Shown here: positions 16,088-24,788 of the stretch, one piece after another
Layout: every line of letters begins with the position of its first letter
How positions within the stretch are numbered: the first letter of the stretch is position 1
From: Thermohalobaculum sediminis
GTDB taxonomy: Bacteria; Pseudomonadota; Alphaproteobacteria; Rhodobacterales; Rhodobacteraceae
DNA length: 64,000 bases
Assembly: GCF_023487995.1 (NCBI RefSeq)
Contig: NZ_JAMFKN010000001.1
Span: 310,001 to 374,000, forward strand
Reading direction: 5' to 3'
Position numbers and translations under genes: made by a program
Notes under the pieces: generated by a model
What the model was told of the DNA's origin: nothing
Seen by the model: the letters and a program-made list of their open reading frames with translations, nothing else
Database searches by the model: none

Positions 16088-17689
16088 ATGGACGGCGAGT
16101 GGGACTACGTCATCGTCGGCGCGGGCACGGCGGGCTGCCTGCTCGCGAACCGGCTCAGCGCCGACCCCGCCAGCCGCGTGCTGCTGCTCGAGGCCGGGGG
16201 CGACGACAGCTACATCTGGATCAACATCCCCGTCGGCTATCTCTACTGCATCGGCAACCCGCGCACCGACTGGGGGTTCCGGACGCGCGAGGAGCCTGGG
16301 CTGGGCGGGCGCGCCATCCTCTACCCTCGCGGGCGGGTGCTGGGGGGATGCTCGTCCATCAACGGCATGATCTACATGCGCGGGCAGGCGCGCGACTATG
16401 ACCAGTGGCGCCAGCTTGGCAATCCGGGCTGGGGCTGGGACGACGTCCTGCCGCTGTTCAAGCGCCACGAGGACTACTACGCCGGGGCCGACGAAATGCA
16501 CGGCGCGGGCGGCGAGTGGCGGGTGGAACAACAGCGCCTGCGGTGGGAGATCCTCGACGCCTTCGCGGACGCCTGCGTCGCCGCCGGCATCCCCAAGACC
16601 GACGACTTCAACCGCGGCGACAATTTTGGCGTCAGCTACTTCCGCGTGAACCAGAAATCGGGCTGGCGCTGGAACACCGCCCGGGGCTTCCTGCGCCCCG
16701 CGCAGGGCCGCCCGAACCTGCGGGTCGAGACCAGCGCGCAGGCGCGGCGCATCCTGCTGCGCGAGGGGCGAGCGGCGGGCGTGGTCTACCGCAAGGGCGG
16801 CCGCGAGGTCGAGGCCATGGCCCGGGGCGAGGTGATCCTCGCCGCAGGCGCCATCGGCTCGCCTCACCTGATGCAGGTGTCCGGCATCGGACCCGGCGAG
16901 GTGCTGCGCGCGAACGGCGTCGAGGTGGCCCACGACCTGCCCGGCGTGGGCGAGAACCTTCAGGACCACTTGCAACTGCGCTGCGCCTTCAAGGTCGAGG
17001 GGGTGCCCACGCTGAACCAGCGCGCCCGCAGCCTGTGGGGCAAGGCGGGAATCGCGCTGGAATACGCGCTCACGCGCTCGGGCCCGATGTCAATGGCGCC
17101 CTCGCAGCTTGGCGTGTTCGCGAAATCGTCCGAGGCCGTCGAGACCGCCGATCTCGAGTACCACGTCCAGCCCCTGTCGCTGGAAAAGTTCGGCGAGCCC
17201 CTGCACCCCTTCCCCGCCTTCACCGCCAGCGTGTGCAACCTGCGCCCCACCAGCCGCGGCACGGTGCGCCTGCAAGGCCCCGACCCCGAGGCCGCGCCCG
17301 GGATCGCGACGAACTACCTCGCGACCGAGGGCGACCGGCAGGTGGCGGCGAACGCGATCCGCCTGACCCGCCGGATCGCGGCACAGGCGCCGCTCGCGCG
17401 CTTCCGCCCGCAGGAGTTCAAGCCGGGGCCCGAGTTCGGCGACGACGACGCGGCGCTTGCCCGCGCGGCGGGGCAGATCGGCACGACGATCTTCCACCCC
17501 GTCGGCACGGCGAGAATGGGCACGGACCCGATGGCCGTGGTCGACGCCCGGCTGCGGGTGCACGGCATTCCGGGCCTTCGGGTGATCGACGCCTCGGTGA
17601 TGCCGACCATCACCTCGGGCAACACCAACGCGCCCGTGCTGATGATCGCCGAGAAGGGCGCGGAGATGCTGCGCGAGGACGCGCGCTAG
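16088..17689 (+). CDS. GMC family FAD oxidoreductase (choline dehydrogenase-like)
   Basis: A 533-residue glucose-methanol-choline oxidoreductase. FAD binding is shown by [19 protein letters not shown] at residues 6-24 and by [20 protein letters not shown]. The C-terminal [13 protein letters not shown] carries the catalytic His, and [20 protein letters not shown] is the second GMC signature. Relatives include choline dehydrogenase (about 550 residues) and many alcohol dehydrogenases; the sequence alone does not decide. It is the second gene after the radical SAM gene. Its stop overlaps that of the opposing PLP enzyme gene by 4 bases. Confidence 0.9.
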   Translation: MDGEWDYVIVGAGTAGCLLANRLSADPASRVLLLEAGGDDSYIWINIPVGYLYCIGNPRTDWGFRTREEPGLGGRAILYPRGRVLGGCSSINGMIYMRGQARDYDQWRQLGNPGWGWDDVLPLFKRHEDYYAGADEMHGAGGEWRVEQQRLRWEILDAFADACVAAGIPKTDDFNRGDNFGVSYFRVNQKSGWRWNTARGFLRPAQGRPNLRVETSAQARRILLREGRAAGVVYRKGGREVEAMARGEVILAAGAIGSPHLMQVSGIGPGEVLRANGVEVAHDLPGVGENLQDHLQLRCAFKVEGVPTLNQRARSLWGKAGIALEYALTRSGPMSMAPSQLGVFAKSSEAVETADLEYHVQPLSLEKFGEPLHPFPAFTASVCNLRPTSRGTVRLQGPDPEAAPGIATNYLATEGDRQVAANAIRLTRRIAAQAPLARFRPQEFKPGPEFGDDDAALARAAGQIGTTIFHPVGTARMGTDPMAVVDARLRVHGIPGLRVIDASVMPTITSGNTNAPVLMIAEKGAEMLREDAR

Positions 17690-18882
17690 GCCCGCGCGGC
17701 GGCGGCCACCGCCTCCGTCATCTCGCGCATCAGAAGGCCGATGTCCTCGACGCCGACCGAGACGCGGATGAAGCCCTCGGTGATGCCCAGCGCCCCGCGA
17801 CCCGCTTCCGTCAGCCCCCGGTGCGACGATGTGGCCGGGTGCGACAGCGTTGTGCCCACGTCGCCGAGCGTCGGCGCGAACGCGATGTTTTCCGCCGCGC
17901 GCAGGAAGGCGTTGACCTGTGCCCGCCCGCCCTTGAGGCGGAACGACAGCATGTTGCCGCCCCGCCCGCCCAGCACCGCCTGCGCCCGGTTGTGGTCGGG
18001 GTGATCGGCGCGGCCGGGATAGAGCACCGCCTCGACCCCGGGCAGTCCCGCCAGCACCTCGGCCAATGCGGCCGCGTTCGCCTCGGCCCGGTCATAGCGC
18101 AGGTCGAAGGTCGTGAGCCCCCGCTCGGCCAGCCAGCAGTCGAAGGGGCTGGGCGTGAGGCCCCAGGTCACCACCGCATCGTAGATCGCCTTGTTGCGCG
18201 CGGGCGTGTCGGCGGCGATCCAGCCCAGCGTCACGTCGGAATGGCCCGCCAGCAGCTTGGTCAGCGAGTGGATCACCACGTTCGCGCCATGCTCGAAGGG
18301 GCGGTAGGCGCGTGGCGTGGTGAAGGTGTTGTCCACCGCCAGCATGACGCCGCGCCGCCGCGCGATCTCGGCAATCGCTTCCATATCGGCCACCCGAAGC
18401 GTGGGGTTCGAGACCACCTCGACCAGGATCAGCCGGGTTTCCGGCCGGATCGCCGCCTCGATGGCGGCGGCATCGGTGGGATCGGCCAGCGTCGCCGAAA
18501 TCCCCAGGCGCGGCAGGTCCTGAGTCAGCAGCCTGAGCGAGCGGCCATAAAGCTGATCGCCCGCCACGATATGGTCCCCCGCCCGGCAGAGCCCCAGGAA
18601 CAGGCTCGACACCGCCCCCATGCCCGAGCCGGTCACCACGCCCTGCCCCATCGCGGGCGTCACCCCCTCCAGCCAGTCGATCTTCTGGCCGATGATGGTG
18701 GCATTCGGATGCCCCTCGCGCGCATAGGTGTAGCCTCGCACCTGCCCCATGTATTGCGCATCCAGCTCGTCCGCGTCGGTCGAACGGTAGACGACCGAGG
18801 GGAAGATCGGACTCACCACCGGGCGCGAGACCGAGGGCGGCACCGGCGTGCGGCGGACGAGCGAGCGGGGATCGTGGGTCAT
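17686..18882 (-). CDS. Cys/Met metabolism PLP-dependent enzyme (cystathionine lyase-like)
   Basis: A 398-residue fold-type I PLP enzyme of the cystathionine gamma-synthase/beta-lyase family. Conserved elements are YTYAREGHPN, VVTGSGMGAVSSLFL, the Asp site VDNTFTTPRAYRPFEHGAN and the Schiff-base Lys in VIHSLTKLLAGHSDVTLG. The C-terminal SSHRGLTEAGRGALGITEGFIRVSVGVED matches the family. It could be cystathionine beta-lyase, gamma-lyase, or a homocysteine/methionine-type enzyme; the subfamily is not resolved. The start is at MTHDPRSL; upstream 109 residues of the open frame are shadow. It converges on the GMC gene. Confidence 0.88.
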   Translation of the reverse strand: MTHDPRSLVRRTPVPPSVSRPVVSPIFPSVVYRSTDADELDAQYMGQVRGYTYAREGHPNATIIGQKIDWLEGVTPAMGQGVVTGSGMGAVSSLFLGLCRAGDHIVAGDQLYGRSLRLLTQDLPRLGISATLADPTDAAAIEAAIRPETRLILVEVVSNPTLRVADMEAIAEIARRRGVMLAVDNTFTTPRAYRPFEHGANVVIHSLTKLLAGHSDVTLGWIAADTPARNKAIYDAVVTWGLTPSPFDCWLAERGLTTFDLRYDRAEANAAALAEVLAGLPGVEAVLYPGRADHPDHNRAQAVLGGRGGNMLSFRLKGGRAQVNAFLRAAENIAFAPTLGDVGTTLSHPATSSHRGLTEAGRGALGITEGFIRVSVGVEDIGLLMREMTEAVAAAARA

Positions 18883-18973
18883 GGCGGCGGCACCCGATTG
18901 AGAAAGGACGGGAGCCACAACCATCACAGACGCGGGCGTGGCGCAACGCCCCTGATGTTCGATGGACGGGGGC

Positions 18974-20770
18974 TCAGCCGGGTGCTGGAACCTCGGCATC
19001 GCCTGCCGCATCGCGCAGCGCGTCGGGCGGCAGCCCGCCCTTCCGAAGCCCCTCGACGAGGTGGGCGCGATGGCACGGGTCGCCATAGGGGAACACCACC
19101 TGCCAGTAACGCCCTGCATCCGCGGGGGTCGTGGCCTCGATCTCGGGCAACAGCGCCGCGGCCTCCGCCGTCGCGCCGGTCTGGCCGAGGCAGGCGAGCA
19201 GGATCGCAAGCGTCGGGTGGACGCGGCGGCTCGCGCTGGCCGCCCGGGCGCAGTCGAGCGCCTCGGCGTAGTGTCCGAGCCCGTAATGCGCCAGCGCCAT
19301 GCGGCCCATGAAGTGGAAGGTCAGCGGCTCGTGCGGGCTCAGGCGCATGCCCGTCCGCAGGGGCTCCAGCGCCTCGGCGAAGCGGCCCATCGCCACCCTC
19401 ACCCAGCCCAGCCCGAAATGGCCGAAGGCGAAGTTCGGGTTGAGGTCGATCGCCTTCTGCGCCGCTGCCAGCGCTTCGTCGAGCCTGAGCGCGACAAGAC
19501 GCGCCGTGAAGACCGCGTAATGGCAATACGGGTCGCGGCCGTCGAGCGCGAGGGCGCGCTCGGCCTCGGCGGTCAGCTCCGCCGCATCCGCCGCGACATC
19601 GCCGCTGAAGCCGAACACGATACGCGAGGCCAGCGCGCGGGTGAGCGCCATGTGGGCGCGGGAAAAGTCGGGGTCCAGCGCGATCGCCCGGCGCTGCCAG
19701 CAGATGCCCTCGTCGATGTGGTCGGCCGAGATCTGGTAGTGGTGCCACATCCCCCGCATGCAGCATTCATAGGCGTCGAGCCGCTCGGTCGGGCGGTGCG
19801 ACGCACGCCTGCCCTCGCCCATCAGGATCTCGGGCTCGATGGCGGCGACCACCGCCTGCGTCAGCTCGTCCTGAATGGCGAAGATGTCGGAATAGTCGCG
19901 GTCGTAGCGCTGCGCCCAAAGATGCACACCGGTGCCCGCCTCGATCAGCTGGCCGGTCACGCGCACCCGCCCGCCCGCCTTGCGCACGCTGCCCTCCAGC
20001 ACATAGCGCACGCCCAGTTCCCGGGCGATCTGCGTCACGTCGATGGCGCGGCCCTTGTAGGTGAAGCACGAATTGCGCGCGATCACGAAGAACCATCGGT
20101 AGTGCGACAGCGCGGTGATGATGTCCTCGGTCAGGCCGTCGGCGAAGAATTCCTGCTCGGGGTCGCCCGACATGTTCACGAAGGGCAGAACGGCAATCGA
20201 TGGCTTGTCCGGCAGCGCGGGCTGCGAATACGGCCCTTGGCGCGCGGCGCCGTCCTCGCGCCGCCAGTCCACGTGGCAAACCTGCGCCGAACGGGGAATG
20301 TTCCTGAGCCTGCGCTCGCCCGCCGCCGTCAGCGGGAAGCCGAGCTTGCCCTCGATCTGGTCCCGCACGGCCGCCGAGATGCAGATTCCCCCGGGCTCGG
20401 CGATCTCCTGCAACCGCGCCGCCACGTTGACGCCGTCGCCCAGCAGGTCGCCGTCCTCGACCACCACGTCGCCAAGATTGACGCCGATGCGGAACTCGGC
20501 GCGCCGGTCGGGGGCGAGGTCGGCATTACGGCGGTGCATCGCCCGCTGGATCGCGACCGCGGCGCGCACACCCTGAACCGCGCTTGCGAACTCGGCGATC
20601 AGGCTGTCGCCGGCCGAGCCGAAGATTCGCCCGCCATGCTCTCGCACCAGCTCGGCAATCGTCGCGCGGCAGGTGGCAAGGAACGCGAGCGTCCCTTCCT
20701 CGTCCTGCGCCACGAGGCGGCTGAATCCGGCGACGTCGGCCGCAAGGATGACGGCGAGCTTGCGTTCCAC
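18974..20770 (-). CDS. adenylate/guanylate cyclase with C-terminal TPR repeats
   Basis: A 598-residue soluble protein. The class III cyclase domain (1-170) starts with KLAVILAADVAGFSRLV, where Asp12 is a metal ligand, and has FGSAGDSLIAEF with the second Asp55, then EFRIGVNLGDVVVEDGDLLG and GDGVNVAARLQ. Residues 185-320 form the domain beginning SIAVLPFVNMSGDPEQEFFADGLTEDI, typical of cyclases fused to TPRs in alphaproteobacteria. From about 330 on there are TPR-like helices (AEALEPLRTGMRLSPHEPL). It would make cAMP or cGMP in response to an unknown cue. It stands alone on the minus strand. Confidence 0.88.
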   Translation of the reverse strand: MERKLAVILAADVAGFSRLVAQDEEGTLAFLATCRATIAELVREHGGRIFGSAGDSLIAEFASAVQGVRAAVAIQRAMHRRNADLAPDRRAEFRIGVNLGDVVVEDGDLLGDGVNVAARLQEIAEPGGICISAAVRDQIEGKLGFPLTAAGERRLRNIPRSAQVCHVDWRREDGAARQGPYSQPALPDKPSIAVLPFVNMSGDPEQEFFADGLTEDIITALSHYRWFFVIARNSCFTYKGRAIDVTQIARELGVRYVLEGSVRKAGGRVRVTGQLIEAGTGVHLWAQRYDRDYSDIFAIQDELTQAVVAAIEPEILMGEGRRASHRPTERLDAYECCMRGMWHHYQISADHIDEGICWQRRAIALDPDFSRAHMALTRALASRIVFGFSGDVAADAAELTAEAERALALDGRDPYCHYAVFTARLVALRLDEALAAAQKAIDLNPNFAFGHFGLGWVRVAMGRFAEALEPLRTGMRLSPHEPLTFHFMGRMALAHYGLGHYAEALDCARAASASRRVHPTLAILLACLGQTGATAEAAALLPEIEATTPADAGRYWQVVFPYGDPCHRAHLVEGLRKGGLPPDALRDAAGDAEVPAPG

Positions 20771-20872
20771 GGGTCAGGCGCCCCCCGGCGCGGGTTGACC
20801 GATGGAGAAGCCTAGTCCCGCCGCGTGGCCCCGCAAAGCCTCATATGCGATCGGGGGACCTGCGCCCGTGGC

Positions 20873-21895
20873 TCAGTCCAGCTCCAGCACCACCTTGTTC
20901 GCCTCGCCCCGCGCCACCGCCTCGAAGCCCTTGGCATAGTCCTCGAAGGCAAGGCGGTGCGAGATCACCGCGCTCACGTCGAGGCCGGATTCCAGCATCG
21001 CCAGCATCTTGTGCCAGGTCTCGTACATCTTGCGGCCATAGATGCCCTCGAAGGTCAGCCCCTTGAAGATCGCGGCGTTGAGGTCGATCGCGGGCCGCCC
21101 GGGGAACAGGCCCAGCAGGGCCACCTTGCCGCCGGTGATCATCGCCCCGATCATCGCGTCGAGCGCGGCCTCGGCCCCCGACATCTCAAGGCCGACATCG
21201 AAGCCCTCGCGCATGCCGAGGTCCCTCATCACGTCCGAAAGCTTCTCGCGGTCCGCCCGCACACCGCGCGTGGCGCCCATCTGCTCGGCCAGCCGCAGGC
21301 GCGCGTCGTTGATGTCGGTGACCACCACGTGATGCGCGCCGACATGGCGGCAGACGGCCGCCGCCATGCAGCCGATGGGACCCGCGCCGGTGATCAGCAC
21401 GTCCTCGCCCACCAGGTCGAAGGCAAGCGCGGTGTGCACGGCGTTGCCCAAAGGGTCGAGGATCGACGCGATCTCGTCCGAGACACTGTCGGGCAGCGGG
21501 CGCAGGTTCGCCTCGGGGATCACCACCCATTCGGCAAAGGCACCCTGCCGGTTGACGCCGATGCCCTTGGTCTGGGCGCAGATATGCGCACGGCCCGACA
21601 GGCAGTTGCGGCAGTGCCCGCAGGGGATGTGCCCCTCGCCCGAGACGCGCGCGCCGATGGGCGCATTGGCGCCGGGGCCGTTCGCCTCGACCACGCCCAT
21701 GTATTCGTGACCCACGACCATCGGCACCGGCACGGTCTTGCGTGCCCAGTCGTCCCATTTCCAGATGTGCATGTCGGTGCCGCAGATCGAGGCGCGCCTG
21801 ACCCGGATCAGCACCTCGCCCGGGCCGGGCACGGGCTTGTCGACCTCGCGCAGTTCCAGCCCCGGCGCGTCGGCGGCCTTGACCAGTGCCTTCAT
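20873..21895 (-). CDS. tdh: L-threonine 3-dehydrogenase
   Basis: A 340-residue zinc-dependent medium-chain dehydrogenase that oxidises L-threonine with NAD to 2-amino-3-ketobutyrate. The catalytic zinc Cys is in [18 protein letters not shown], and [13 protein letters not shown] follows; the structural zinc site is [18 protein letters not shown], and the NAD fold is [16 protein letters not shown]. Length equals the Escherichia coli enzyme (341). The start overlaps the stop of kbl by an ATGA, so the unstable product is made together with the next enzyme, 2-amino-3-ketobutyrate CoA ligase. Both are probably controlled by the XRE-cupin regulator upstream. Confidence 0.95.
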   Translation of the reverse strand: MKALVKAADAPGLELREVDKPVPGPGEVLIRVRRASICGTDMHIWKWDDWARKTVPVPMVVGHEYMGVVEANGPGANAPIGARVSGEGHIPCGHCRNCLSGRAHICAQTKGIGVNRQGAFAEWVVIPEANLRPLPDSVSDEIASILDPLGNAVHTALAFDLVGEDVLITGAGPIGCMAAAVCRHVGAHHVVVTDINDARLRLAEQMGATRGVRADREKLSDVMRDLGMREGFDVGLEMSGAEAALDAMIGAMITGGKVALLGLFPGRPAIDLNAAIFKGLTFEGIYGRKMYETWHKMLAMLESGLDVSAVISHRLAFEDYAKGFEAVARGEANKVVLELD

Positions 21896-23079
21896 GACAC
21901 GACTCCCAGACGGCGGCCGACCTCGGTAAAGGCGGCGATGGCGTGGACGATATCGGCGGTGCTGTGCGCGGCCGACATCTGGGTCCGGATGCGCGCTTGC
22001 CCGCGCGGCACGACGGGGAAGGAGAAGGCCGTGACATAGACCCCCTCCTTCATCATCTCGGCCGCGAAGTCCTGCGCGAGCCGCGCGTCCCCCAGCATGA
22101 CGGGAATGATCGGATGCTCGCCGGGAACCAGCGTGAAGCCCGCGACCGTCATCCCCGCGCGGAAGCGCCGGGCATTCTCGGCGAGGCGCTCGCGCAGGCT
22201 CGCATCCTCGGTGACCATGTCGAGCGCCTCGAGCGTGGCTGCGACGATCATCGGCGGCACGGCGTTCGAGAACAGGTAGGGCCGCGCGCGCTGGCGCAGC
22301 ATCTCGACCAGCGGGCCGGGCCCTGCGATGTAGCCGCCAGCCGCGCCTCCCAGCGCCTTGCCGAAGGTGCCGGACAGAAGCTGCACGCGCTCGCGCACGC
22401 CCCAGTGGTCGGGCGTCCCCGCCCCGTGCGGGCCGACAAAGCCCACCGCGTGGCTGTCGTCGACCATCACGGTGGCGCCGTGCTTTTCCGCGAGGTCGCA
22501 GATCGCGGGCAGGTTGGCGATGATCCCGTCCATCGAGAACACGCCGTCGGTGACGATCAGCCGGTGGCGCGCGTCGGCGGCCTCGACCAGCCGCGCCTCG
22601 AGTTCCGCCATGTCGTTGTTGGCGTAGCGCAAGCGGCGCGCCTTGCACAACCGCACCCCGTCGATGATCGAGGCATGGTTGAGCGCGTCCGAGATGATCG
22701 CGTCCTCGGGCCCCAAGAGCGCCTCGAAGATGCCGGCATTGGCGTCGAAGCACGAGGCGAACAGGATCGCGTCCTCGGTGCCCAGGAACGCCGCCAGCCG
22801 CCGTTCCAGCCGGTGGTGCAGGTCCTGCGTCCCGCAGATGAAGCGCACCGACGCCATGCCGAAGCCGTGGCTGTCGATCGCCGCCTTTGCCGCCGCCTTG
22901 AGGCGCGGATGGTCGGCCAGCCCCAGATAGTTGTTGGCGCAGAAGTTCAGGAACTCGCCGCCCGCGACCTTCACATGCGCCGATTGCGCCGAGGTGATCT
23001 CGCGCTCGTGCTTGGTCAGCCCTTCGGCCTCGATCTGCGCGAGGACTGCGGCGGTGTCGGCGACGAGTGAGGTGGGCAT
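21892..23079 (-). CDS. kbl: 2-amino-3-ketobutyrate CoA ligase (glycine C-acetyltransferase)
   Basis: A 395-residue alpha-oxoamine synthase that cleaves 2-amino-3-ketobutyrate with CoA to glycine and acetyl-CoA. The family signature is [16 protein letters not shown] at the N-terminus, [17 protein letters not shown] in the middle, and the PLP lysine in [17 protein letters not shown]. The start at 23079 gives the usual family length and has AAGGGA about 8 bases upstream; an ATG 24 bases further up is less likely. It is the first gene of kbl-tdh. A candidate operator lies at 23106-23119. Confidence 0.95.
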   Translation of the reverse strand: MPTSLVADTAAVLAQIEAEGLTKHEREITSAQSAHVKVAGGEFLNFCANNYLGLADHPRLKAAAKAAIDSHGFGMASVRFICGTQDLHHRLERRLAAFLGTEDAILFASCFDANAGIFEALLGPEDAIISDALNHASIIDGVRLCKARRLRYANNDMAELEARLVEAADARHRLIVTDGVFSMDGIIANLPAICDLAEKHGATVMVDDSHAVGFVGPHGAGTPDHWGVRERVQLLSGTFGKALGGAAGGYIAGPGPLVEMLRQRARPYLFSNAVPPMIVAATLEALDMVTEDASLRERLAENARRFRAGMTVAGFTLVPGEHPIIPVMLGDARLAQDFAAEMMKEGVYVTAFSFPVVPRGQARIRTQMSAAHSTADIVHAIAAFTEVGRRLGVVS

Positions 23080-23105
23080 GACATATTCCCTTATCCCGGA
23101 CAAAT

Positions 23106-23119
23106 TCCCGTATATCGAA
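23106..23119 (-). promoter_or_regulatory. candidate operator upstream of kbl
   Basis: On the plus strand TCCCGTATATCGAA, with inverted TTC/GAA ends. It matches the XRE gene's own upstream TCCAATATATAGGA at 10 of 14 positions (TCC..TATAT.G.A) and lies the same distance from its start codon (26 versus 27 intervening bases). Confidence 0.45.
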
Positions 23120-23133
23120 TTTTCAGACTCCGT

Positions 23134-23724
23134 CTAGCCGATTCGCGCACCGCTCTGCCCGCTCATGTCCACCACCAGCAGGGCGCGCGCCGGCGCCTCG
23201 CCACTGTTGCGGATCGCGTGCGGGCGGTCGGCGCGATAGCGCAGCGTGTCGCCCGCCACGGCCGTCGTCGTGGCGTCGCCCGCCTCGACGGTGAGCCGCC
23301 CCGCGAGGCAGGTCAGATGCTCGACCGTCCCCGCCTGGTGCCCCTGCGAGATCAGCGCCCCGCCCGGCTCGGCGGTGAAATCGTACCATTCGATCGCCAG
23401 CGCCGTCTGCAGGGGATTGAGCGCGCGCAATCGGCACTTTCCGTCCGCACTGCCCATGCTAGGGATGGCGTAGCCCGGGATCCGCTCGATTCCCGCTCCC
23501 GCCTCGCTCGCGCCCTCGATCGTCGCGAGTTCGATCCCCAACGCGCGGGTGATATTCCAGACCGTGGTGAAGGTGGGGTTGACCGCGCCGCGCTCGATCT
23601 GGCTCAGCATGCTCTTCGACACGCCGCAGAGCGCCGAGAGCCCCTCGAGCGTCAACCCCTGCCGCTTGCGGGCACGGCGCACCATCTCCGCGAGCGCGGG
23701 GGGCGGGGCGAGGTCGCTGGGCAT
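23134..23724 (-). CDS. XRE family regulator with cupin sensor domain
   Basis: A 196-residue repressor/activator. Residues 11-66 form the helix-turn-helix (RKRQGLTLEGLSALCGVSKS then MLSQIERGAVNPTFTTVWNI). Residues about 110-190 form a cupin barrel with GHQAGTVEHLTCLAGRLTVE and DTLRYRADRPHAIRNSG, which binds a small ligand in related regulators. It sits 54 bases upstream of kbl in the same direction and is separated from it by its own promoter region, so kbl-tdh is its likely target, with threonine, glycine or a metabolite as ligand. A near-identical motif in front of both genes suggests autoregulation. Confidence 0.85.
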   Translation of the reverse strand: MPSDLAPPPALAEMVRRARKRQGLTLEGLSALCGVSKSMLSQIERGAVNPTFTTVWNITRALGIELATIEGASEAGAGIERIPGYAIPSMGSADGKCRLRALNPLQTALAIEWYDFTAEPGGALISQGHQAGTVEHLTCLAGRLTVEAGDATTTAVAGDTLRYRADRPHAIRNSGEAPARALLVVDMSGQSGARIG

Positions 23725-23751
23725 GGCGGGCACTCCGTATCCTGCACGTCG

Positions 23752-23765
23752 TCCAATATATAGGA
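23752..23765 (-). promoter_or_regulatory. candidate operator upstream of the XRE regulator
   Basis: On the plus strand TCCAATATATAGGA, a near-palindrome (TCC/GGA around an AT core) in GC-rich surroundings. It resembles the site in front of kbl in sequence and in distance from the start codon. Confidence 0.45.
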
Positions 23766-23782
23766 AATCGGGCGCGCCGCAA

Positions 23783-24691
23783 TCACGGCAGCCCCGCGCC
23801 CAGCATCCAGTCGCGCACCCTGAGGGCGGCACTTCCAGGCTCGGACCGAGCCGGCCAGACCACGTGGAACCCCGACCCGGTCGCCAGCGCCTGCCGCGAG
23901 ACGCGCACCAGCAGCCCGTCCCGCAGCATCGGCTCGACCAGGTGGCGCCAGCCCAGCGCGATCCCCTGCCCGGCCAGCACCGCTTGCACGACCAGCACAT
24001 AGTCGTTGATCAGCAGCCCGCTCGAGCGCGACGGCGGCGCCACGCCGATCGAGCGGAACCAGTCGGCCCAGTCGGGGCATGGGCGGAACGGCTCCTCGAG
24101 GTGGATCAGGCGGTGGCGCGCGATCTCGGCGTCGGTAGCGGGCGTCCCGTGCGCGTCGAGATAGGCGGGGGAGGCAATGGCGACGATCTCCTCGCGCGCC
24201 AGCAGCGCGCTTTCGCAGCCCGGCCAGTCGCCGGGCTGACCGCCGCGCAGGGCTAGCGGCAGGCGCTCGGCCAGGATGTCGAGATCGCGCTCGGAGGTCT
24301 GGATGCGCAGGTCGATCCCTGGCATCGCCTCGCGAAAGCGCGGCAGACGCGGCAGCATCCAGAAGCTGGCAAAGGCCGTCGAGGCCGACAGCGTCACATG
24401 CCGGTCCGTGCCCAGCGCCGCGATCTCGGACAGCCCCTTGCGGATATGCCCCAGCCCCAGCGCCACGTCGGCGTGCAGCCGGCGCCCGGCTTCGGTCAGC
24501 TCGACCGCCCGGTGGCGCCGCGTGAACAGCGGCACGCCGTGGTGATCTTCCAGCGCACGCACGGCAAGGCTCACGGCCGCCTGCGTCATGCCAAGCTCCA
24601 CCGCCGCACGGGTGAAGCTGAGATGCCGCGCCGCCGCCTCGAACACGATCAGCGGGCGCGCGACGGGCAGGATCTGGCGGAGCGGCTGCAT
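23783..24691 (-). CDS. LysR family transcriptional regulator (GcvA-like)
   Basis: A 302-residue LysR regulator. The helix-turn-helix is in the N-terminal 60 residues (FEAAARHLSFTRAAVELGMT, then AAVSLAVRALEDHHGVPLF), followed by the linker helix and a periplasmic-binding-like effector domain (residues 90-295) with VTLSASTAFASFWMLPRL. The pattern of the first helix is that of GcvA-type regulators. It is divergent from the MttB-like methyltransferase operon with 97 bases between start codons, so that operon is its likely target. The effector is unknown; an N-methylated amino acid or betaine is the reasonable guess from context. Confidence 0.88.
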   Translation of the reverse strand: MQPLRQILPVARPLIVFEAAARHLSFTRAAVELGMTQAAVSLAVRALEDHHGVPLFTRRHRAVELTEAGRRLHADVALGLGHIRKGLSEIAALGTDRHVTLSASTAFASFWMLPRLPRFREAMPGIDLRIQTSERDLDILAERLPLALRGGQPGDWPGCESALLAREEIVAIASPAYLDAHGTPATDAEIARHRLIHLEEPFRPCPDWADWFRSIGVAPPSRSSGLLINDYVLVVQAVLAGQGIALGWRHLVEPMLRDGLLVRVSRQALATGSGFHVVWPARSEPGSAALRVRDWMLGAGLP

Positions 24692-24788
24692 AAGCCCAGC
24701 TTATCTGACGGGCCAGCATTTTCCAGCGTCACGTTGGCCATTGCGCGGCGTAGCTTCGCGGATGGCAATGAAACCGGGAGAGGCCGCG

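Noticed and set aside
14864-17689. Mycofactocin or other named RiPP locus
   Set aside because: No precursor peptide, chaperone or glycosyltransferase genes; only the enzyme pair resembles such loci.
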